NCBI RefSeq assembly: GCF_947500325.1
Contig: NZ_CANMRQ010000024.1
Location: forward strand, 1-53,793
Length of the DNA: 53,793 nucleotides
Direction of reading: 5' to 3'
Origin: an uncultured Lacinutrix sp.
GTDB lineage: Bacteria; Bacteroidota; Bacteroidia; Flavobacteriales; Flavobacteriaceae
In this document: one piece after another, positions 43,716 through 51,400 of the stretch
Numbering within the stretch: position 1 is the stretch's first letter
Layout of the letters: each line of letters begins with the position of its first letter
Program-made: the position numbers and the translations under genes
Notes under the pieces: generated by a model
The model's input: only the letters and a program-made list of their open reading frames with translations
Databases searched by the model: none
Told to the model about the DNA's origin: nothing

Positions 43716-45434
43716 ATGAAACTAACTACAACATTTTTTCTGTTTTCTATTGTGTTTTTGTTGACCACAAAGTGCTTTTCTCAATCGCAAAAAAAGTATT
43801 TTATTCCAGATTCTTTAAAGAGTAAGACTTATAAAGAGCTTTATAAACAGTATAATATCTATGGAGAAAAAGGAGATTCTATAAAACAGTTTTTTTTTAC
43901 TAAAATATATTTACATAAAGCTAAAAATGAAAATGACACTATACGGATAGCTAATGGTTATTCCCAATTCATTGGAACTACTGATAATGAATTATTACAA
44001 ATAGCTTATGCTGACAGCATTATTTCACATACTAAATATTTTAAAAACAATCATATTTATCCAGGTTATGGATATATGGTTAAAGGGATAACTTATTATA
44101 TCTTATTTGACTATAAAAAATCTATAGAGAACTACCTAATAAGTAAAGATTATGCAATAAAAAATAACAATACACAACACTTGTTTTATATAAATGATGG
44201 TATTGGAGAAATTAAAATGTTTTGGGGAAACTATAACGATGCTATACTACACTTTAAATCTCAATTAAATTACCTAATTAAAAATGATAATGTTTATTTC
44301 AATCGATATAACTATTTACTGACATTATCAAAATTGTCAGATTGCCATATTCAACTGAAGCAACTAGATTCTGCTTTATTCTATAATAGAAAAGGATTCA
44401 AAGAGAGTATTAAAAGAAAAGATAATTATTGGCCTTCAAAATTCACAAAACAAAGTGGCTATATCTTATATTTTAAAAATAATTTTATAGCGGCATTAGA
44501 TAGTATTAAAAAAGGTGAAAAATCTGACGTAATGGCTATCCATAAATTAAATACAAATTATTATAAGGGTGAAATTTATAATAAACTAAACCATAATGCC
44601 AACGCTCTTTATTTCTTTAAAAAAGCAGATTCTATTTATAATGCACATCCAGAACAAATACTTCCTGAAGCAAGAGCTATACAAGAGTATTTTGTTAAAT
44701 ATTATGCTAAACAAAAGGATGTTAATAATCAATTAAAATATGTAAATCGCTTATTACATGTAGATAGCATTCTAGATGCTAATAGAAAAGAACTCAACGA
44801 AACCATTATTAAAGAATACGATAGACCAAGATTATTAGCAGAAAAGCAGAGCATCATTAATGACCTAGAACGTAAAACAACAAAATCGAGATTATATCTT
44901 ATTAGTTTAATTGCTGGCTTATTATCGCTCTTAGCTTTTACTATACGATTTTATTACAAGAAAAACCTTTACAAAAAACGTTTTAGTAATCTTATTAGTA
45001 CTAATAGTGAAATTGAGGAAAAAGAAGACCTAATAATTACACCTAAAAACCCATTAAAAGGGGTTTCTCAAGATGTTATTGAAGCTATATTAAAACAATT
45101 AGAAGTATTTGAAAACAAAAACAGCTATCTAGACAATACTATTACACTTAGCAACTTAGCTAAAACATTAAATACAAATTCTAGCTACTTATCTAAGGTT
45201 ATAAACCATTATATGCAAAAAAACTTTAACGCCTATCTTACAGACTTAAGAATAGACTATTGCATCGCGACATTAAAAACTAATAAAACGATAAGAAGTT
45301 ATACCATAAAAGCCATTGCAGAACAGGTTGGTTTTAAAAATAGCGAATCGTTCTCTAAAGCATTTTATAAAAAAACAGGCATTTACCCATCGTTTTTTAT
45401 TAAGCAAATTGATAAACAGGATAAAAGCGCATAA
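43716..45434 (+). CDS. Membrane AraC-family regulator with exported TPR domain (copy 2)
   Basis: 572 residues, same layout as copy 1: signal segment to residue 23 (CFSQ), TPR helices, membrane segment, AraC domain. ATG 43716 is chosen because it gives a proper signal peptide one base after the upstream stop; a longer frame from 43596 is only overlap with copy 1. The DNA-binding ends of the two copies are almost identical (positions 43500-43714 and 45220-45434 differ at about six bases), whereas the TPR parts have diverged. Confidence 0.87.
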   Translation: MKLTTTFFLFSIVFLLTTKCFSQSQKKYFIPDSLKSKTYKELYKQYNIYGEKGDSIKQFFFTKIYLHKAKNENDTIRIANGYSQFIGTTDNELLQIAYADSIISHTKYFKNNHIYPGYGYMVKGITYYILFDYKKSIENYLISKDYAIKNNNTQHLFYINDGIGEIKMFWGNYNDAILHFKSQLNYLIKNDNVYFNRYNYLLTLSKLSDCHIQLKQLDSALFYNRKGFKESIKRKDNYWPSKFTKQSGYILYFKNNFIAALDSIKKGEKSDVMAIHKLNTNYYKGEIYNKLNHNANALYFFKKADSIYNAHPEQILPEARAIQEYFVKYYAKQKDVNNQLKYVNRLLHVDSILDANRKELNETIIKEYDRPRLLAEKQSIINDLERKTTKSRLYLISLIAGLLSLLAFTIRFYYKKNLYKKRFSNLISTNSEIEEKEDLIITPKNPLKGVSQDVIEAILKQLEVFENKNSYLDNTITLSNLAKTLNTNSSYLSKVINHYMQKNFNAYLTDLRIDYCIATLKTNKTIRSYTIKAIAEQVGFKNSESFSKAFYKKTGIYPSFFIKQIDKQDKSA

Positions 45435-45444
45435 ATTATTAATC

Positions 45445-45789
45445 ATGAAAGAAAACTTTATACCATACTACGCTGTTATCTTCACTTCTATAAGAACAGA
45501 AGGAGACAACGGCTATAACCAAATGGCAGAATTAATGGAAACCTTGGCAAAACAACAAGACGGTTTTTTAGGTATTGATTCTGCAAGGAGTGATATTGGC
45601 ATTACTGTGAGTTATTGGAAAACGCTTGAAGACATTAAAAATTGGAAACAACAAACAGATCATGTATTGGCACAACAAAAAGGAATAAAAGACTGGTACA
45701 AATGGTACAATGTAAAAATATGTAAAGTAGAACGTGAATACGAATTCCTGCGAACGCAGGAATCTCCTAATAAAAAGAAACGAAACTAA
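45445..45789 (+). CDS. Antibiotic biosynthesis monooxygenase-type protein (ABM)
   Basis: 114 residues, a ferredoxin-like ABM domain: YYAVIFTSIRTEGDNGYNQM, MAELMETLAKQQDGFLGIDS and GITVSYWKTLEDIKNWKQ. Relatives oxidise quinone-like compounds or degrade haem (IsdG type); the catalytic residues for haem cannot be confirmed. ATG 45445 lies 10 bases after copy 2 of the regulator. The last 15 residues (100-114, from EFLRTQES) are read through an intergenic palindromic repeat and have no family counterpart. Confidence 0.85.
   Translation: MKENFIPYYAVIFTSIRTEGDNGYNQMAELMETLAKQQDGFLGIDSARSDIGITVSYWKTLEDIKNWKQQTDHVLAQQKGIKDWYKWYNVKICKVEREYEFLRTQESPNKKKRN
45742..45766. repeat. Palindromic repeat, copy at right border of the module
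   Basis: GAATTCCTGCGAACGCAGGA...: stem ATTCCTGC/GCAGGAAT around GAAC, a dispersed flavobacterial type. Twenty of 25 bases match 40682-40706. It overlaps the end of the monooxygenase gene and codes for part of its tail. Confidence 0.7.
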
Positions 45790-45796
45790 CCAAAAA

Positions 45797-45824
45797 TGGA
45801 TTCCGCATCAAGTACAGAATGACA
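45797..45824. repeat. GGATTCCGCATCAAGTnCnGAATGACA repeat
   Basis: A 28-base string of a type I recall from many flavobacterial intergenic regions, usually as GGATTCCGCATCAAGTGCGG. One copy is present here. Confidence 0.45.
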
Positions 45825-45846
45825 AGATTAATTTAAAAACATAACA

Positions 45847-45892
45847 TCACTTCGAGTAATTTGTGAAGCATGAACAAATTGTATCGAGAAGC
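45847..45892. repeat. TTCGAG-type inverted repeat
   Basis: TCACTTCGAGTAATTTGT is mirrored by ACAAATTGTATCGAGAAG with gaps. Related to the element at 40744-40813. Confidence 0.5.
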
Positions 45893-45903
45893 AATTAAAA
45901 AAA

Positions 45904-45926
45904 GATTCCTGCATACGTAGGATGTG
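45904..45926. repeat. Third copy of the ATTCCTGC palindrome, before pbpC
   Basis: GATTCCTGCATACGTAGGATGTG: stem TCCTGC/GTAGGA with one G-T pair around ATAC. It ends two bases before ATG 45928, which supports that codon, and not ATG 45922 inside the repeat, as the pbpC start. Confidence 0.5.
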
Positions 45927-45927
45927 T

Positions 45928-48279
45928 ATGAAAAAAATAATAGACTACATAAAACAACGTAAAATAAAATCTGTAATAATAGCAGTGCTTTTAGTTGCCT
46001 ATTATTTTTGTTTACCAAGACAATTATTTAAAGATCCTACCGCAACTGTAATTACAAGTGCTACCAACGATTTATTAGGTGCGCAAATTGCAAAAGATGG
46101 CCAATGGCGATTTCCAAAAAACGATAGTGTACCAGAAAAATTTAAAACTTGTATCATCAATTTTGAAGACGAATATTTTTACAAGCATCCAGGTTTTAAT
46201 CCTATTTCCATTTTTAAAGCACTTAAACAAAATATAAATTCTGGCGAAGTAAAACGTGGCGGAAGTACTATTACGCAACAAGTAATTCGCTTATCTAGAA
46301 AAGGCCAATCCCGAACCTATTTAGAAAAAATAAAAGAGATTATTCTTGCTACAAGATTAGAGTTTAGGGCAAGTAAAGACGATATTTTATCGTACTATTC
46401 TAGTTATGCGCCATTTGGAGGTAACGTTGTTGGAATAGATGCTGCTTCATGGCGTTATTTTAATAGAAATGCGCATGATTTATCTTGGGCAGAAAGTGCA
46501 ACATTAGCAGTATTACCAAATGCGCCTAGTTTAATATATCCTGGTAAAAACCAAAAAAGACTACTTGATAAGCGTAATCGATTACTTAAAAAACTACTTG
46601 AAAATAACATAATAGACTCACTAACATATAGTTTATCTATTGCCGAAAGTTTACCGCAAAAGCCGTATCCGTTACCTCAAATAGCGCCACACTTATTACA
46701 AAATATAGCTAAAACAAACTATGGCGAACGTGTTAAAACAACCATCGATAACAAATTACAAAACCAAGCAAATACTATAGTTTACAACCATTACAATTTG
46801 CTAAAACAAAATGAAATTTATAATATTTCTGTTTTAGTTTTAGATGTTAAAACTAGAGAAGTTTTAACCTATATTGGTAATTCGCCTACAGATAAAAAAC
46901 ATCAAAAAGATGTAGACATTATTAATAAACCAAGAAGTACAGGAAGTATTTTAAAACCATTTCTTTATGCTGCAATGTTAGATACTGGTGATTTATTACC
47001 TGATGCTTTAGTACCAGATGTCCCTAGCCAGTTTGGAAACTACTCACCAGAAAATTACAACAAAGAGTTTGATGGTGCTGTTCCTGCAAGCAGAGCTTTA
47101 TCTCGCTCTTTAAATGTACCAGCAGTTAGAATGCTTCAGCAATTTGGGCTAGATCGTTTTCATCACTATTTAAAAGACTTAAAATTAAAAGATGTTAAAT
47201 ACAATGCTAACCATTATGGTCTTTCTTTAATTCTTGGTGGCGCAGAAAGTAATTTATGGGATTTATGTAAAAGCTATGCCAACTTATCTTCAACATTAAA
47301 TCATTTTAATGAAACCTCAAGTGAGTACTATACCAATGAATTTTCCGAACCTACTTTTTTGGCAGATAAAACTATTGACTTTGGTAAGAAATCTTCAGAA
47401 AAAACACTCTTTGATGCCGCTTCAATTTACCTAACCTACGAAAGCCTAAAAGACGTTAACCGACCAGAAGGTGATGACAATTGGGAATTTTATGATGATT
47501 CTAAACAAATAGCATGGAAAACCGGTACTAGTTATGGTTTTCGAGATGCCTGGGCCATTGGCACAACAAAAGATTACGTTGTGGGTGTTTGGGTTGGTAA
47601 TGCAGATGGTGAAGGACGACCGGGATTAGTTGGTGTACAAACTGCTGCTCCAATATTGTTTGATGTTTTCGATTTATTACCAAATAGCGATTGGTTTTCT
47701 ATACCATTTGATGAAATGCAAGAAATAAACATTTGTGCAAAAAGTGGTTATAGAGCTAATGAGAACTGTAAAGAGGTGCAGCAAAAACGTATTCAAATTA
47801 GTGGTTTAAAAACAAAGACTTGTCCATACCATAAACGTATTCATTTAGATCAATCAGGACAATATCAAGTTAATAGTTCTTGTGAAGATTTAACTCAAGT
47901 ATCTCATACCTCTTGGTTTGTCTTACCTCCTTTAATGGCATATTATTATAAAAGCAAGAATCCATTCTATAAACCACTACCGCAATATAGAGAAGATTGT
48001 ATTGGAAACAGTCCTACTAATATGCAGTTTATTTACCCTAAAGATGAAGCTGTTATCTTTCTTCCAAAAGATTTTGATGGACAAACAAACGAACTAATAT
48101 TAAAGGTAGCACATTCTAAACCTGAAACTCAATTATATTGGTATATTGATAAAACTTTTATAGGTACAACCACAAATATTCATGACATAGCTATAATTCC
48201 TTCAGAAGGAAAACACCTAATAACTGTTATAGATAAATATGGTAATGAAATTAGGAAAAATATTACAATTAGTAATTGA
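45928..48279 (+). CDS. pbpC: Penicillin-binding protein 1C
   Basis: About 783 residues, a bifunctional peptidoglycan synthase. Membrane anchor near 12-30; glycosyltransferase 51 domain with the catalytic FEDEYFYKHPGF (Glu near 80) and GGSTITQQ; transpeptidase domain with SILK (Ser near 340), SRSLN and KTGT (near 531); C-terminal BiPBP domain. The usual partner is alpha-2-macroglobulin, here 5 kb upstream in the same direction. ATG 45928 is preferred; 45922 lies inside a repeat. Confidence 0.93.
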   Translation: MKKIIDYIKQRKIKSVIIAVLLVAYYFCLPRQLFKDPTATVITSATNDLLGAQIAKDGQWRFPKNDSVPEKFKTCIINFEDEYFYKHPGFNPISIFKALKQNINSGEVKRGGSTITQQVIRLSRKGQSRTYLEKIKEIILATRLEFRASKDDILSYYSSYAPFGGNVVGIDAASWRYFNRNAHDLSWAESATLAVLPNAPSLIYPGKNQKRLLDKRNRLLKKLLENNIIDSLTYSLSIAESLPQKPYPLPQIAPHLLQNIAKTNYGERVKTTIDNKLQNQANTIVYNHYNLLKQNEIYNISVLVLDVKTREVLTYIGNSPTDKKHQKDVDIINKPRSTGSILKPFLYAAMLDTGDLLPDALVPDVPSQFGNYSPENYNKEFDGAVPASRALSRSLNVPAVRMLQQFGLDRFHHYLKDLKLKDVKYNANHYGLSLILGGAESNLWDLCKSYANLSSTLNHFNETSSEYYTNEFSEPTFLADKTIDFGKKSSEKTLFDAASIYLTYESLKDVNRPEGDDNWEFYDDSKQIAWKTGTSYGFRDAWAIGTTKDYVVGVWVGNADGEGRPGLVGVQTAAPILFDVFDLLPNSDWFSIPFDEMQEINICAKSGYRANENCKEVQQKRIQISGLKTKTCPYHKRIHLDQSGQYQVNSSCEDLTQVSHTSWFVLPPLMAYYYKSKNPFYKPLPQYREDCIGNSPTNMQFIYPKDEAVIFLPKDFDGQTNELILKVAHSKPETQLYWYIDKTFIGTTTNIHDIAIIPSEGKHLITVIDKYGNEIRKNITISN

Positions 48280-48498
48280 TTTTTAAAAAATCTAATTATC
48301 AAATTCCTAGTATATTAGTAGGGTTTTTAACGATTTAACAACAAAACTAACAGTTGTTCGTATTTAACATAAAATTATACTCTTTTTATCGAATATAATC
48401 GCACTTACATCTATTATAATACACATATTATATATCGGATAACATTTTTTTTTAGTTTAGGGAATTACTTTTAATAACTTTCTAATTATAACCACAAA
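48280..48498. other. 219-base gap before the giant secreted gene
   Basis: AT-rich with no gene. A weak stem AACAAC/GTTGTT (48337-48342, 48353-48358) is present, and no clear TAnnTTTG box was found. It should hold the promoter of the gene at 48499. Confidence 0.5.
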
Positions 48499-51400
48499 AT
48501 GAAAAAGATTATATTATTGTTATTTTTATGTTTAGGTATAAGCTTTGGCTTAAGTGCTCAAACGTATTTAACAGAGAATTTTGACGCAAGTATCCCAGCG
48601 ACATGGACAATAGATGATGCCGGAGGAGCAACAGGAGATTCATGGATTTCCGGACAACAAGGCGGAGCAAACAATTTAGATGGCTCTAACGTAGCCATAG
48701 TAGATAGTGATGCTAACGGAAATGGCGTTCTTCTATTAGAAACATTAACATCTCCTGCTTTTGATACTACGGGAGCAACTTCAATCTTCTTAGACTTTGA
48801 TCAATTTTATAATAATGGCGGTGGTGATTCTGCTGTGGTAGAAGTATGGGATGGAGCTGCATGGAATGCTGTTTTAACACAAACAGCAGATGTAGGAGGT
48901 TTTGGTGCGCCAGACCAACAACATATTAACATAACTGCATATTCTAATGCAGCTATGCAAGTACGTTTTGTATATAATGATGCAGATATATGGGCATGGT
49001 ATTGGTTAATAGACAATGTACAAGTATACAATGCTACTTGTGCAAACCCAGATAATTTAACTTTTGTAAGTGCTACAGATACTACAGTTAACCTGTCATG
49101 GACGGCTGGTGGAACAGAAACAGATTGGGAAGTAGCTATACAACCGCAAGGTACTGGTGCTCCAACTGGAGCAGGAACCGCTACCTCTACTAATCCATAT
49201 ACTGGTATGGGATTAACACCTGCTACAGATTACGAAGCATATGTAAGAGCAGATTGCGGAGGTGATTTTAGTATTTGGATTGGACCTATAAACTTTACTA
49301 CAGAATGTGTAACATTCACAGCACCATATACTGAAGATTTTGAAAATGCAGGAGCTATTCCAGTATGCTGGTCTATGTCTGGTGGTGAAGACTGGTTATT
49401 TAATAATGCTGGACCTAACCATGTTGGAAATAATGGAACTTTAACTGGATCTACTACTTCAGGAAATTTTTATGCTGTGGTAGATGCATCGGGTACAGAT
49501 GCACCAGCTGTTCTTACGTCTCCATTAGTAGATATTTCTGGATTAACAACTCCTTCACTTACATTTTATGAAATTAGTGATAATGAAGGCAATGCAAATT
49601 CTACTTTAGATGTAGAGGTTTGGGATGGAGCTGCGTGGAATAATGTTGGAACATACGATACTAACACTAGTGGGTGGGAACTTAAAACTATTGATTTAAG
49701 TGCACTTACTATAACTGGAGATGTTCAGGCCCGTTTTACTTTTTCTGAAATTATTACACCAGGTGATTTTTATGATGATATTGCTATAGATGATGTTACT
49801 TTTGATGAATTACCATCTTGTTCAAATCCATCTGCCTTAACTTTTGTTAGTGCAACAGCAACAACTGCAGATTTATCGTGGACTGCTGGAGGCTCTGAAA
49901 CAGCTTGGGAAATAGTTGTACAACCAGCAGGAACTGGTGCGCCAACAGGAGCAGGAACAGCGATAACAAATAATCCATATACAGCAACAGGCTTAACTCC
50001 TGTAACAGATTATGAAGCCTATGTAAGAGCAAATTGCGGTACAGAGTTTAGTATTTGGTTAGGCCCTGTTAATTTTACCACAGAATGTGCTCCATATACA
50101 CCAGATTACATTGAAAACTTTACTACAATTCCAGCTGCATGTTGGGATGAAGCAGATAGTGGAGATGCTACAACTGGCCCTGGTGATATAGGTGCTGGTT
50201 CTTGGAATCAAGATGGTTTTTTAAATAATGGTTTTGACGGTGCTTATAGTATAAACCTATGGTTAGCAGCTAAAAGCGATTGGCTATTATCTCCTCAATT
50301 TGATTTAACGGGAGGTCCTTTTCAAGCTGAATTTGATTTAGGTGTTATGCAATTTGGTAGTTCTACTAATCCTGGCACATTAGGATCTGATGATATAGTA
50401 CAGTTTTTAATTTCTACAGATAATGGTGCAACATGGACTATATTAGAAACTTGGGATAGTACTTCTGTTTTCCCAGCTACAGGAATTCATCCTGTATATG
50501 ATTTAACAGCTTATGCAGGTCAAATTGTACAATTTGGTATTTTAGGATCTGAAGGTACTGTTGATGATGCAGCAGATAATGAAGCCTTTATTGATAATTT
50601 TAGAGTAAGAGGAATTCCTACTTGTGCTGAGCCAACAGATTTAGCATCTACTAATATAACTTTAACATCTACAGAAGTAAGTTGGACAGAGAATGGTACA
50701 TCTACAGTTTGGAATATTGAATATGGCCCAACTGGATTTGCTCAAGGTACAGGTACAACTGTTGCCGGAGTAACAAATCCATATATAATAACAGGATTAA
50801 CAGATAATACTAGTTATGATTTTTACGTTCAAGCAGAATGTGATCCAACAAATTTAAGTTCATTTTTTGGACCACACACTTTCCTAACTGGATATTGTGA
50901 ATCTGTACCTACTAGTAATGATGGTGACGGCGTTACAAACGTTACGATAAACACTATAGCCTTTCCTAGTTTAGGAGATGTAACTTACGAAGATCAAACG
51001 TCTCCTGTTATAAATGTATTTCAAGGTGTTCAAGCCAATGTATTAATAGATTTTGCTACTGGCTTTACATATGACACAAATATATGGATAGATTTTAATG
51101 ACGATTTAGTATTCGATGCTACGGAACTTGTTTTCCAAGGGGAATCTACAAATGCTAACCCAACAACATTAGATGCTTCTTTTGTTGTACCAATAACAGC
51201 TCCATTAGGACAACATAGAATGCGTATTGGAACTGCAGATAGCGGTCAAGCAACTCCAAACCCATGTTATGGAGGTGCATTTGGTGTAACATTAGATTTT
51301 ACAGTAGATATTCAACAATTAACTTGTGATTTACCTGCTGCAAACTACACATTAGTTAATGATTGTGATAATAGTCAAATATTTATAGATGTAGAAGTTA

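Noticed and set aside
45316-45444. N-terminal extension of the monooxygenase
   Set aside because: Same effect: out-of-frame reading of the second AraC gene. ATG 45445 begins the domain.
48807-50032. Minus-strand frames inside the giant secreted gene
   Set aside because: Shadows of the open plus-strand frame, which has no stop over 1765 codons.
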